Assembly (NCBI GenBank): GCA_943704425.1 | Contig: CALSCP010000390.1 | Location: forward strand, 8,688-33,157 | DNA: 24,470 nt | From: Ministeria vibrans ATCC 50519 | Lineage: Eukaryota; Opisthokonta; Filasterea | Direction: 5' to 3' | Part shown: positions 1 to 19,171 of the stretch, piece by piece | Layout: each line of letters begins with the position of its first letter | Position numbering within the stretch: the first letter of the stretch is position 1 | Notes under the pieces: generated by a model | Database searches by the model: none | What the model was told of the DNA's origin: nothing | What the model saw: only the letters and a program-made list of their open reading frames with translations | Made by a program: the position numbers and the translations under genes

Positions 1-80
1 CGACAAAAGAGTCTCCAGATTTGAACTTGCCCTTTTTTGAAACAGATATTTGAAAACCGACTTTTTTTTACCTGCTTTAG

Positions 81-5144
<5,064 letters not shown>

Positions 5145-5281
5145 TTCACACATTCTACATAATATTGTAATACTATCGATGTTTTTCTCTCTCACGTCCG
5201 AGAGAGTACAACGTCTTGATCAAATAATAATAATAATAATTATTAAAAACAAACAAACAAAGGAGGTGTAATGCATATGAA
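5145..5281. terminator. Convergent 3' intergenic spacer
   Basis: A 137-bp AT-rich gap lies between the convergent stops of the VCA protein (+) and the ankyrin protein (-). It contains an (AAT)n run and an ATTAAA variant poly(A) signal on the + strand at 5242-5247. No canonical AATAAA was seen for either gene, so 3' ends here are a weak inference. Confidence 0.4.
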
Positions 5282-8400
<3,119 letters not shown>

Positions 8401-8604
8401 CGGGCGAAGGACGGGAGGGAGAGAGCGAGAGAGGGAGGGGAGGAGACGGTGAGACGGTAGACTGTCGAGTGATCAATGCGCAAGAGAGACAGGGACAGAA
8501 TAGAGGTCAGTGCGTAAAAAAAAAAGTTGTGGCGAGTGGAAAGTTGAGTCCCAGTTTCAAGATCTCAAATTCAGTTATTCATTCCTCTCTTTCTCCTTCT
8601 TCCA
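8401..8604. promoter_or_regulatory. Divergent promoter, ankyrin gene / ARPC2
   Basis: Only 204 bp separate the two start codons, so both genes probably share one promoter region. It is GA-rich at 8410-8455 and has an A10 run near 8517-8526. I see no clear TATA box or other nameable element. Confidence 0.5.
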
Positions 8605-9868
8605 ATGATCCTTCTTGAGTTTGGCAACAAGATCATTGTGAACACGCTCACTGCGCGATTCAACCCGTACGCAAATGCGACTGAGTGAATTTGGGAGTGG
8701 GAAGTTTGAAACGCTCTCTGTGCATGTTTGCCGCGCGACGCTTCCCCCCTATGGCACCCGTTGTTAGCGAAAAAGTTGTGGCGCTCGTGCGACCTTGCCT
8801 GTTCGCAATCCGAGTTTGGTCTTAGAGCCTTTTCATCGAATTGTTCTCTCTCTCTCTCTTCTCTCTCTCTCGCTCGTTTGAGTGCGCTGACGGCTTTCGT
8901 GCTCAATGAAAACTCATTCTGCTGGTGCTCCACTGCCGTTCCGTGCCTTCCCCCCTGCTGCACTTGATGGCTGATTTTGGTGTCTTTTTTTTTTTTTTTT
9001 GCTCTGGCGAGAATATTCCTCAAACTTGCGCTTTGCTTTATCGCTACGCCTCGTTTGTCCCACTTTCGGTGTGCATCCAGTGCAGGGAACGCATGCATTC
9101 CGGCAGAAGAGCTCTGTTTCCGGGCGATATGTGTTTTTTTTCTCGTCCTTTTTTCGTCATTTTTCGCTGACTTGGCTCTCCTGCGCGGCCGCCGGTGTGT
9201 GCGGCCGCGTTGGCGCGTGTCGATGGGCATTGTTGAGTTGTGTACGAGAGGGCGGGCACGTACTGACCAAGCGGGGGCTGTTTCGTTGTGTGTTTGACAC
9301 ACTGACAGGGATAACAAGCCGGAGAGCGTTGACATTACGGTGGCTGATTTCGATGGTGTTCTCTTCCACGTGAGTACGCTGGACGGCAACAAGGGACGGA
9401 TTGTGGTCAGCATCAGCATGAAGTGCTTCAGGGAGCTGCAGGAGTACGGTGTGGACGACGTGCTGAAGCGCATCTATGGCGATTTGATTTGCGAGACGGA
9501 GGCTGGCCACGACTTTAGCATTGCCTTTGATCTGGATGCGCTCCCGGAGAACCCCGACCAGTGGATCATTGAGGCGTCTATGATGAAGCGTCACTGTCTT
9601 GCCGCGCCCTTTGAGAGGTGCTTTGAGATGCAGGAGGCCGGAAGCGAGTCATCAAAGCCCATGGTTATCCCGTACCGTGACAACGAGACCATCTACCTCA
9701 AGGTAAACCATGGTGTACCTGTCTGTTTTTCCATTTGTTCCCTCTTGCATTGTATATTATTGGGCTTCTTCTTTTCTTCTTTCTTTTTTCTCCTACTCTT
9801 TTCTTTCTGTATCACTTCGTTTCTCTCTCCCTCTCTCTCTTACTATCACTTTGTTTCTCCATCTCTTA

Positions 9869-9899
<31 letters not shown>

Positions 9900-10140
9900 T
9901 TTCTCGATTTGGTTCGGTCTCCCAGGCGGACAAGGACCGAGTGACAGTTATTTTCAGCACTGTCTTCAACGACGACGACGACATTGTCATTGGCAAGGTG
10001 TTCCTCCAGGAGTTTGTCGACGCACGACGCAACGTGCAGCAGGCACCGCAAGTGCTGTTCAGCCACAGAGAGCCCCCGGCTGAGCTGGAGGGCACCACGG
10101 CCGCCCGTGGAAAGAACATTGGTTACATTACATTTGGTAC

Positions 10141-10192
<52 letters not shown>

Positions 10193-10377
10193 TGTGAAAG
10201 CGTTGTCGCTTTGGCAGAGTTTTGTATATGAATGAGCGAGCTTGGGCGAAAGACTGTGAATGACTGAGTGGGTGAACCAGAGAGTACACGGTCTAGAGTG
10301 TACGGCTGTGTTTTTTAGACAGCCCTCTGCGTGTATGTGTGTTTTCCCTCTCACCCTTCTTTCTCGCGTCTTACTCG

Positions 10378-10462
<85 letters not shown>

Positions 10463-10706
10463 TCCCTTCTCCTACACAGTGATGTCACCCCGACACTACC
10501 GTGCGGCTGTGCGCGAGCAAGCTATCTCGCTCGTCCAGACCTTCCGCGACTACCTGCACTACCACATCAAGTGCTCCAAAGCGTACCTGCACTCGCGCAT
10601 GCGTGCCCGCGTCACCATGCTCCTCAAAATCCTCAACCGCGCACGTCCCGAGGAGAAGAACGTCACCAAGAAGACAATGACTGGAAAGACGTTCAAGCGC
10701 AAGTAA
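8605..10706 (+). CDS. ARPC2: Arp2/3 complex subunit 2 (p34-Arc)
   Basis: Four exons, 8605-8666, 9309-9702, 9926-10136 and 10480-10706, encode 297 residues; human ARPC2 has 300. The start is fixed by a typical N-terminus, M-I-L-L-E, and the first junction restores N-K-P-E-S-V-D-I-T then A-D-F-D-G-V-L-F-H. Other family signatures present are [37 protein letters not shown] and the C-terminal T-G-K-T-F. ARPC2 forms, with ARPC4, the structural core of the Arp2/3 complex that contacts the mother filament in branched actin nucleation. No residues appear to be missing. Its neighbours are a divergent ankyrin gene 204 bp away and a convergent CEP78 gene 102 bp downstream. The VCA protein at the left of the window is a predicted activator of the same complex. 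Confidence 0.97.
8667..9308 (+). other. ARPC2 intron 1 (642 bp, longest in window)
   Basis: GT-AG intron, phase 2. It contains a CT-rich stretch at 8845-8872, poly-T runs near 8985-9000 and 9134-9141, and an inverted repeat: arms CGCGGCCGC (9184-9192) and GCGGCCGCG (9201-9209) around an 8-nt loop. Its G+C looks higher than that of other introns here. A long first intron close to the start codon may hold regulatory sites, but none can be named. No coding feature is supported on either strand. Confidence 0.75.
9822..9904 (+). repeat. CT-rich tract in ARPC2 intron 2
   Basis: A long pyrimidine tract before the exon 3 acceptor at 9924-9925. It includes TATCACTTTGTTTCTC (about 9844-9859), the reverse complement of the GAAACAAAGTGATA element seen in other introns. 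Confidence 0.8.
10144..10459 (+). repeat. (GT)n and (CT)n microsatellites in ARPC2 intron 3
   Basis: Intron 10137-10479 opens with a (GT)n run at about 10144-10190. It closes with a (CT)n run at about 10379-10459, directly before the acceptor, which serves as an outsized polypyrimidine tract. The 190 bp between hold nothing recognisable. Confidence 0.92.
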
Positions 10707-10765
10707 AACTCCCTCTCTCTCTCTTTCTCTTGTGTGTGAGTAAAAGAAAGTGGATTATTGACCTT

Positions 10766-10771
10766 TTTATT
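10766..10771 (-). terminator. AATAAA poly(A) signal of CEP78
   Basis: TTTATT on the + strand is AATAAA on the minus strand, 38 bp beyond the CEP78 stop codon, a usual distance. It lies in the 102-bp convergent gap with ARPC2, so the two 3' UTRs probably overlap. Confidence 0.6.
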
Positions 10772-10808
10772 TTTAAAAGTATAATCATGACCTATGGGTT
10801 GAATTATT

Positions 10809-12663
10809 CTATTGTGCTGCCTGTGCTGCTCGCACACTATTGAGTTCGTCAAGAAACCGGTTGAACTGACGGAAAGTCGATTCAATCGAGTCTAACACTT
10901 GTGCATCCTAAAAAAAACGACCTTAGCAACTTCCTTCTCGCACTACTTTTCTCCCCACACTATGTCCTTACGCGTAAGAGTGCAGCTCGTTCGCGCTGCT
11001 CCATTGCAGAGCGCAAAGGTAGTCTGAGTGCGCCCACTGTGCGTTCCAACTGGCGCAGTTTCTCCTGCAAACGGCAGTTTTCAATCTCCAGCTCGACTGC
11101 GCGTGTCTCAGCGCGAATGCGACGCAGTTCACTTTCCGTTGCTGTCTGTGCATCTTCTTCTTTTTCTTCTTCTTCTTCTTCCTCATGGTCATGACCATGA
11201 CCATGATGTGTCTTGTCTGTGTGTTGCCGTTGTTGATGTTCCGTACTTGTGTCACTCACTGTCTCACTCGAGGCATTCTTTCTGCGTTGATCCTTGTCTT
11301 TGTTCTTGTCCTTCTTCTTCAACTTCTTCTTCTTCTTTGCCTTCCCCTTCTGTGCCTTGGTGTGTACATCCTCTCCTTCGGTTCCTATGGCCAAGGACTG
11401 TACCACAGGTAGCACCGGTAGCCAATCCACCGCGCTTGTCCACACCGTCGCCTCCGCGGGCAGTCGCGCGTACTCTTCGCCGCTCTCCCCACGATCATGC
11501 CCACTGTTGGCACGCTCCACATTCTTCACCAGCGCCCCTTTCACTTCACGCCACACACTTCCGTCGACACGCCGGTTTCCCCGCAAGTCCACCAGAGTCA
11601 GTCGCTCATTGAGGCGCAGCATGTCAAGCAACGCACGCGCTCCCTCACTGGTCACTCCACACTGTTGCAGGTCCAGCGCACGCAGCCACACATCATCGCA
11701 CAGCACCGCTGCCAAACTCATCACCGTTGCGTCACCCAATCCCATGTTCCCACAAAGTGTCAGGCGACACAGCGCTCGTTTGCTTCTGCGCGATGGCTCT
11801 CGGTTTCGTAAGCTCTCCTCCTACAATATTAAGAAGGCATTTACTACTTTCAATATCCCTTTCTTTCAAGATTCAATTATACCCAGTCATTGCTGTCGGC
11901 TCGCGCTGCGACACCGCTTAGAAGATCGGCGAGAGTAGATCCACTTTCGGCAGTGAGTGCGCAAAAGGAGAGGTCAAGAAAGGCAAGCTTGGCGTGCGAC
12001 CGAAGTGGACCCGCAAGAACCATCAAACTTGCATCGCCCATACGCGAGGCTGCAAGCGACACGACACGAAGTGACTGGTTGGCGCTGAGTCCTTCGGCAA
12101 GGTATTGAGCATTGCCGGTGGAGGAGAGGTCAATTCCTGTCAGCTCGAGAGTTGTCAAGGCGACAGGCGAACTGTGCATCAAAGTCTGTTCCAGCGCCGA
12201 ATAGAGCAATCGCGGACGCTCCGCAAGCGTACCTGCTGCAATACTGGGTCCCGGACCAGCCGGTAGCGTTCTTCGCGTGGCCGCATTGAGCGCCTGCAGG
12301 CGAATTCCGCGTAGTGCCCGCGTCGAATTGAGCATCAACAAAAGCGGCCGCCACGCATCGACGGGGTCGCGGTCCACACGTGCATCAAGGACATGGTCTC
12401 GCTCCAGTTTGTCCACAATCTCTCTTTTGGGACAGATTGAATAGAGGGCGCACAAGTCTGTTATGAGGAGTATAAGTTTGTTTGTGATTGCACGTATTGT
12501 TGCATTCATTACCTGTGTAGTGCTCGGCGGGACGCTTGGGCCACCTCTTGCGTGCTGCAACAGAGTCCGGTGTTGTAGACAAAGACGGTCGTGAATGGGG
12601 CCGCGACGCTGTGGCACTAGCTGCTGCGGGTGGGACCGTTGATGACACGGGATAAACTCGCAT
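10809..12663 (-). CDS. CEP78: Centrosomal protein 78 homologue, leucine-rich repeat
   Basis: Four minus-strand exons, 12513-12663, 11883-12457, 10972-11820 and 10809-10907, encode 557 residues and end in TAG. The first junction creates H-Y-T-D-L-C-A-L, like the H-Y-E-Y-L-C-A-L near the human N-terminus. Leucine-rich repeats at about 148-330 include L-E-L-T-G-I, E-S-L-R-N-R and the near-invariant W-L-R-A-L-D-L-Q-Q-C-G (287-297). A predicted coiled coil follows at about 466-505. The short last exon restores a CEP78 C-terminal motif, D-S-I-E-S-T-F then F-x-R-F-L-D; without splicing, exon 3 reads three codons further to a stop at 10960. CEP78 acts at centrioles in ciliogenesis and E3-ligase regulation, so this organism probably has a centriole. 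Oddities are a Lys-rich tract at about 398-427 and a His-then-Glu tract at about 443-460, where animals have other sequence. The ATG at 12663 is preferred over one at 12693, which would add an Ile-rich stretch. Confidence 0.92.
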
Positions 12664-12913
12664 TGTAAGAATAATAATAATAATGACAATCAAGGGATTG
12701 AAAATTGAATATTGATGACTGATCGTTCAAAAAACAATCTTCATGATAATAATAAAAGATTACATTATTTTCTATTGGTAAACGATAAACAGGTATAAAA
12801 TGTTCTTTTATTACTTGGATTGAGTTTCTCCACTCGTCTCTCTGTCTCTCTATCCATCTCTCTCTATCTCTCTAACACACACAGACAGTCGCACAAACTA
12901 ATGCAAAGAAAAG
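12664..12913 (-). other. Spacer between CEP78 and proline-rich gene
   Basis: This 250-bp gap holds the 3' end of the proline-rich gene and the promoter of CEP78, both on the minus strand. An AATAAA signal for the proline-rich gene is at 12807-12812 (minus), about 100 bp past its stop. The rest is AT-rich with an (AAT)n run and a CT-rich block at 12833-12875. Confidence 0.55.
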
Positions 12914-15900
12914 CTACCAGACAAGCTGAGCAAGATCGTCGGTGACTTCGGGCATGCCCGCATCAACCGCGGGGGCTGCAGGTGGCAAGTTTGAACCGTA
13001 CGAAGGCTAAAACAATACAAAATGGGGTCAACGTCAAACAGCAAAAGACAACAACAACAACAACAACAACAACAAAAATGTACGAGTGTCTCTTACTTCA
13101 TCAGCGGTGTCCGTCATATGGTCCTCTGAAATGAGGAAGATGTCGCCTGTCTCGCTACCTTCGATGCGGAGGAGCGCCTCTGCCGTAAACTCGACGTTGG
13201 GAATGGGGAATACAATCTCGGACCAGTGAAGCGTGACACCGACCTTCTTGACCTTGGGCTTGTTCGACGGGATGTACTCTTTGGTGCCGGCGTGCTCTTT
13301 AGGGCCAAAAGGAGAGATGGCAGGCGCACGGACATCCTCGACGGCAAGCGACTCGCTGGGTCGTCTCCATTCTTGTTGAGCGTTGCTCTCGAAGCGGTTG
13401 CGGGCATTGTCGGTGGGCAAAGAGGGCGGCAGCGATGGAGGAGGCAGCGACGGAGGAGGTGCCTTTACTGGAGGCGGCGCGGAACGTACCGGTGGTGGCA
13501 TAGCCGGCGGGGGTGCCGAGCGCACCGGCGGAGGGATAGCCGGGGGACGCGAGTCGGGCAGGGTCGACGGGAGAGACGGAGGCAGTGACGGAGGAGGTCC
13601 CGAAGGCGGGGGTGCCATAGGCGCGGGGTGCGCGCGGGGTGGGGGCGCAGAGGAGATAGGCGGAGGAATGGCCGGTGCGCGGTTGCCAAAGGGTGCCGAC
13701 GAGGACGACGGGACGGGAGCGGGAATGGACGGAGGAAGAGAAGGAGGAAGAGACGGAGGCGGACCCGACGGTGGAGGCCCTGAGGTAGCCGGAGTACGGT
13801 CCACGGTAGCGTAGAGGTCGTCGGAGACCCTGATAGAGGAGGAAGCGGGGGCAGACGCGGCCGATCGGTAGCCTCCACTGCTGGCAGGCGACGGAATGGA
13901 CGGGGGAGGAGCAGGGGCTGGCGCACGCGTGGAGGGCGCGCTGCTACTGTGGTGATCAAAGCGGTTGGAGGTGTAGCTACTGCGCGACGAATCAGCTGCA
14001 CCATCACCATTCGTGTGGCTCGGGGCTTCGGTGACAAGACCGGCAAAGTTTGGCACCTTGGGAGGAGCATAGCTTTGGTAGGAGGGTGAGGGCGGAGCGT
14101 CGTAGCTTGATGTGGACGCCTTGCGCATCGATCCAGACACGGCCTGTTCAGTGAGCGAAGCACGACGTTCGGAGATGGACGAGGAGCGCTGGGGCTCTTC
14201 TTGGCTCGTGGTGGACGAATAGGAGTCGCTACGTCCACGATCGTAAGATGCAGCCGAGTCGGCAGCGGATGCAGACGCGGGCACAGTCGCATTGATGACG
14301 AGACCGTCCAAGTTGCCCGACGGGAACACAACGGAACCGGGGCGACGGTACGAAGCGCGTGCCGCAGGCTCCTTCTCTTCCTTGACGTGCGACGAGGGAC
14401 GATGGAAATGCTTCACGTCGGTCGCGTTGTACCTCGAGCCACCAGCACCGGCGAATCGATTGAACGAGCTCGCAACAAGACCCGTACTAGGCGCCTTGGG
14501 GGCAGCTACGGGCGGGGTTGACGGTGCCTCGTACGGCTCGGGGGCCTTGGGCAAGGACCCTTCTTGTCGTCCGCCGAGCACCGCTTTGGCTGCGGCATCA
14601 AACGACGAGAATCCCGTAAACGGCTTTGCCGTATTCAACGAACTTCCAGACGCAATGGCCGGTTGAAGTTCGCTCACACGTCGCCCAGGAGGCGTGGCGG
14701 CAGCGACAGGCTCTGTAGGAACGTCTGCAACAGGTTTCTAAAAGAAGGTACAAAGAAAACAAAAAACAAACCAAAAAAATATTATTATCCGTCCTGTGTT
14801 TGTGGGATTTTTTATACCTCTCCCTGCCTGACACTGGCAAATGCCTCAGCAAAACCAGTTGCCTCCTTTTTCTGTTTACGCGCAGTCTTGGGTGACACTT
14901 GCGTTGCTAACTTTGCCTCCTTTTCCATCTGGCGCTCCATAATGGTACGCTTCCAAGCGGGCAGGGATGCCTACGAGAGAAACAAAAGAACACACACACA
15001 CACACACACACACACGACACAGTGTCAGTGCTGATTGGAGGCACACCCGTACAAGCAATGCAACGGGTTGTTTCGCCCAAAACACAAACACAATGTGTGA
15101 TACAGCCAATTGCAAGTTCGGTGGCGCACTGAAGAGTTCATCAAAATAGTGTATGAATAGCGGTGGTATCACGCATGCGCGCGCATCTGCAACTCCATTG
15201 GCCGTCCAGGACCAGAGAGATGAGGCGCCAGAGGGTGTGCGGATCATCCTTTGACCACTTTTTGATTTGTTTGATCAATACAACAGCGACTTACCAGCTT
15301 CGCCTGCTCTCGTTCGCGCTCCTGGCGAGCCGCCTCTTCTTCGGCACGCTTCTTCTCAAGCAAAGCTACAATGTGAAGGGAACAGCGAAGCGTGAGACAC
15401 GGCGACAAGGCGCGGTTGAGAGGATGAAAGGGAAACGAGCGAAAAGAGTTAGGGACGACGAATCGGCAAATCGCCAGGAGAGACCGCACGAAACGGCAAG
15501 CGACGCAATGGTTTACTCTATTTGTACTAGAGGCCAGGCGTCCGGGTGGAAATAATGCCGAAAAGACGACAAACGAGAAAGTTTTCCAGTTTTTTCGCTG
15601 ACGCCATGAAGATTTTTTTTTCAAAGAAAAAAAAGCGAGAGACAAAAGAGGAGAGCGTAAGGGCCACGCAGGCGCACTGCGAGTCTCATTTTGAAGGCAG
15701 TGTTTGCGGATCAGCGTGTCGAGGGAAGGCGTGGCCTGCCCTGAGGCGCAAACAGTGCGCAAATCACAGAACCGCCAGCGGTCTTTTTTTTTTTTTTTTT
15801 TCTTTTTTTTTTCGTTTTCTTATTATGATTTGGCGATCTTCGTTTGGCTGGTTTGCATAGTGAGGAGAGCACTGATGCAGGCAAATGCACGGGTGGATAC

Positions 15901-15997
15901 TCGCAGCAAGCGGCGCGTCGAAGGGAAAGCGACAGAGAGAGAGAGAGAAGGAAAACTTGCAAGACGACTTACCGGCTTTCCATGTTGGGACGGCCAT
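12914..15997 (-). CDS. Proline-rich protein with twin WKxx[LI][LM]E motifs
   Basis: Five minus-strand exons, 15973-15997, 15295-15365, 14818-14970, 13097-14737 and 12914-13006, give 660 residues ending L-V-W. The tiny first exon encodes M-A-V-P-T-W-K-A, and the junction yields a first motif, W6-K-A-A-L-L-E-K-K-R. A second, W38-K-R-T-I-M-E-R-Q, begins exon 3 exactly 32 residues on; each is followed by a charged helix. A Ser-rich disordered region follows. Residues about 360-530 carry repeated P-P-S-L-P-P-S-L-P and A-I-P-P-P units, likely profilin/SH3/EVH1 ligands. The C-terminus (about 585-660) is more ordered, with L-H-W-S-E-I-V-F-P. I do not recognise the family. The W-K-x-x-[LI]-L-E-[KR] pattern recalls short motifs in actin-associated scaffolds such as phostensin or taperin, which is only an impression. 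An actin-linked scaffold is plausible but unproven. Confidence 0.7.
14971..15294 (-). other. Intron 2 of proline-rich gene
   Basis: A 324-bp phase 0 intron. It contains a (CA)n run at about 14990-15015 (+ strand reading) and otherwise unique sequence with nothing I can identify. Confidence 0.7.
15366..15972 (-). other. Intron 1 of proline-rich gene (607 bp)
   Basis: A long phase 1 intron splitting the codon for residue 9. It contains oligo-T/oligo-A blocks at 15608-15632 and 15783-15812 and a short GA run at 15932-15949. No gene, RNA or mobile element is recognisable. The donor, GTAAGT, is strong. Confidence 0.7.
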
Positions 15998-16271
15998 GAT
16001 GGTAGCTCAGTCGCAATTGGGGGATGTATCCGATTCAGATTAAAGTGACTTACGGCTTTTCAACTGAAGATCGAACAATCGAATCGAATAGAAAATCAAT
16101 TCAATTCTTCTAATTTTTATTTTTTATTCTTCATTCAGCTCAACTCTCACCCTCCTGGCGAATAAAAGTACCAGGCGAGGAATAGCACTAAGGATGTCCT
16201 TGCGGGGTGAGGGCGACAGTCTCCTCGGTACTTTTTTTTTTTATTGACGTTTCCTTATTAATTACGTTTCG
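15998..16271. promoter_or_regulatory. Divergent promoter, proline-rich gene / REC-REC-bHLH
   Basis: A 274-bp gap between divergent start codons. It is AT-rich at 16090-16140, with an oligo-T tract (16231-16242) close to the bHLH gene start. A GTAAGT at about 16047-16052 on the minus strand could be a 5' UTR donor, but I see no good acceptor before the ATG at 15997. No specific factor site can be named. Confidence 0.45.
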
Positions 16272-19076
16272 ATGAGTGTAGACAGTCCCACACGACGCAC
16301 GACGAGAATTGCGCTGAGTGCCAACGCGGACGGTGCCAAGTGTCTGATTGTCGAAGACAACAATGTAAGGAGGGCGCCAAGGAGGGAGGGGAGCGACTCG
16401 GGAGCAATTCCGAAGCACTCTCCGCGTCAGGGGCGGTGCGTGCATGCGTCTGGTCGCCTCCGAGCCGTCAGCAACACATGTCGGTGCTGTTGCGATGACG
16501 GCGCTCGGCTGAGGCGCCCGCCATGTCTCGTTCTCCCCACTCGCACTTTGTGCGAATCATTGCACCGTCTGTTCCTTTTTCGCCCCACTGCCCTTTCGCG
16601 CCTCTTACATTGCGTCGTTTTTCCTCCCACGCCTATTTGCACGCTATGAGTTATCGGGTTCTCGGCAACAAGACGGTGTCTTTGACGCGCTTCTCTGAGT
16701 GACGAATTCCGACGGTTTTTTTTTTTACATTCGTCTCGTTTTGTCCACATAGGTTCTTCAACGAGTTATGGGCCAATGGCTGAGTCGCACGACACTCGGC
16801 TGTACTCATGTGATGGACGGACTCATGGTAGGAAAGGAGGGAAGGGGCTATGTTGCGTGTTTCCGTTGTGTTTCGCGCACTGTGTTATGTGTCGCTTGTC
16901 TTGTGCCTCTGACACTTCTGTCTGTTATATTGCGGTGTCCTTTCACCTTGTGTCTCTTCTTGCGCCACTTTTTTTTGTCTCATATACTTTTGTTTCATAT
17001 ACTTTTGTTTCATATACTTTTGTTTTGTATACTTTTGTCTCGTATTCTTTTGTGTAGTTCACTTATGTCTCATGATTATTCTATTTTTCGCATGTCTCTT
17101 CTCTCATTTCACTTGTGTCTCTTTCTCTCAGGCGGTTACTGCATGTCAGCGTGAGAAATTTGACATTATCTTTATGGACATTTGTATGCCCAACATGAAC
17201 GGCATTGATGCGACGCGGACGATTCGAACGGACCCGTCGAGCGCGAACCAGACGACACCCATCATTGCGTTTGCGGGCAATGCAGGTAACGAATAATGCA
17301 AAGACAGGAAGAAAGGAAGAAACAAACAACTTCTTGTGTGTTGATGTGTTTTGCAGAAACTGCTGCCATGGTCTCGGCCGGATTCAACGATGTGCTACAG
17401 AAACCCTTTACACAGGAACATTTGGTGGCCAAAGTGAACCAATGGGCGCGCCAAGACAAGGAAATGAGTGCTCTCATGAGTGGTCAGTCTGTTGATGCTG
17501 CGGCCGAGGTCGAGCTGGGTCTCTTTGATCCAGCCGTCGAGCAGTCGATTGACCTGTTCGCGGACATTCCCAATTTTCTTGAGACGCTCCAGCAAGTGAT
17601 GGGCGGAACCGTACAGCACTCTGCCGAGCTACAGCAACACCATTTACAACCACTATCTCAAAACAACTTGCCACTCGAGGCACACCAACACCCGGGCGAC
17701 GGTGCTCTCTCGGACTCTCTCATGGGATACGAGTATGCGGCAAATGGCAGTGGCATAGACACGGGAACGGCAGTGGCAGCGGCCGAGGCTGCAGCCACTG
17801 CAGCAGCGTACGGGACACCGTACGAGGATAGAGGAGGGAATGTGGCAATGCAGCACCAACGAGCACCACCACCGTCACAGACGCACACCACGAGTGTACT
17901 TGTGGTTGAAGACGACAATGTGACACAGCGCGTCGTCACGCAGTACCTTAAGAAGATGGGTGCCAATGTGACTCAGGCCTACGATGGTGCTCAGGCCGTC
18001 GAAGCGTGCACCCAGACCCTCTTTGATGTTATTTTTATGGACATGTCAATGCCCAATGTCAATGGACTCGAGGCTACGCGTGTCATTCGGTATGCGAAAA
18101 TAATTCATCTTTTTTTTTAACCCCCCGTCCCCTCTTTTGTTGTAGGTCTCCTGATGGACTCAATCGGTTTACGCCCATGATTGCATTTAGTAGCTATGGC
18201 AATGCTAACGAGTTTAGTCGTCTTGGCATGAATGATTATCTTGCAAAGCCCTTTACAAAGGTATAATGATTGAGATTGGGACACCGCTGAGTGATGGAGA
18301 GGAAGATTGGGAATTGATGCTGGGTTGACTGCCTTAGACGGATCTGTGTGGAATTGTGGAGAAGTGGACACCGTTTCACTCGCGCAGCACAAGCAGCTCG
18401 CCCTCGTCGGGTCCCGCCAACGGCTCACCAGTCAATGCCAACAACAGCGGCACAGCATCAACAGCAGCGGTAGGGACAGCAGGAACACCCGCCACAAGTG
18501 CCTCTACGACTGTGCCTTCTTTGACAGCACCAGTCGGAGTGGCTGCTGGAAGTGCATCCGCTAGCAATAGCACCACGAGCATGTCAAGTGCCACTGCAAA
18601 TACCAAAATGAGCCATGGAACCGCCCCTATTGCTGCAACAACCTCCACCTCTTCTTTGACTCTTCCCGCCACTGTACCATCAAACGCCGTTGCTGCCTCC
18701 CAGTCAACTGCATCACTCACCCTCATGTCCTCCTCTTCCGACACTTCGGCTGCCTCTCCTTCACTTGACACTTCTCTGGACAATCTCACCTCAAAGACAA
18801 GTCGACGTCCCGCAGCACCGTACCAGCTACAACAACAACAGCCTCCCTCTCAGTCAGCACAGTCATCACAGCAACAGCCTCAACAACAGCAACAGCGCCG
18901 ATCGTTTTCTCCTCGCTCTGCCTCTCCACCTTTTTACTCGCCCCATCAGGGTACTCTTAGCGTAGCCTCTTCTCATTTTCAACAATCACCATCATCAACA
19001 TCTGCTGCTCCTTTCATGGCCTTGCGCCTATCACAGTCAGCAACAAGTATTGGCGAATCAGTAAGGAATTGTTGTT

Positions 19077-19171
<95 letters not shown>

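Noticed and set aside
8985-9000. Oligo-T runs (also 15783-15812) as retrotransposon tails
   Set aside because: No adjoining element body, target-site duplication or coding remnant; such homopolymers occur in many introns here.
8571-9473. 300-residue minus-strand frame across ARPC2 exon 1, intron 1 and exon 2
   Set aside because: Basic, low-complexity translation with no recognised domain, lying antisense to well-supported ARPC2 exons; its length probably reflects base composition.
13383-13814. Gly-rich + strand frame
   Set aside because: Antisense of the proline codons of the proline-rich protein (CCN read as GGN).
16000-16060. Possible 5' UTR intron of the proline-rich gene (GTAAGT on the minus strand near 16050)
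   Set aside because: No pyrimidine-rich acceptor between the donor and the ATG at 15997; a transcript would be needed.
16966-17055. CRISPR-like array
   Set aside because: Units are directly tandem with no spacers, in a eukaryotic intron; it is a simple minisatellite.
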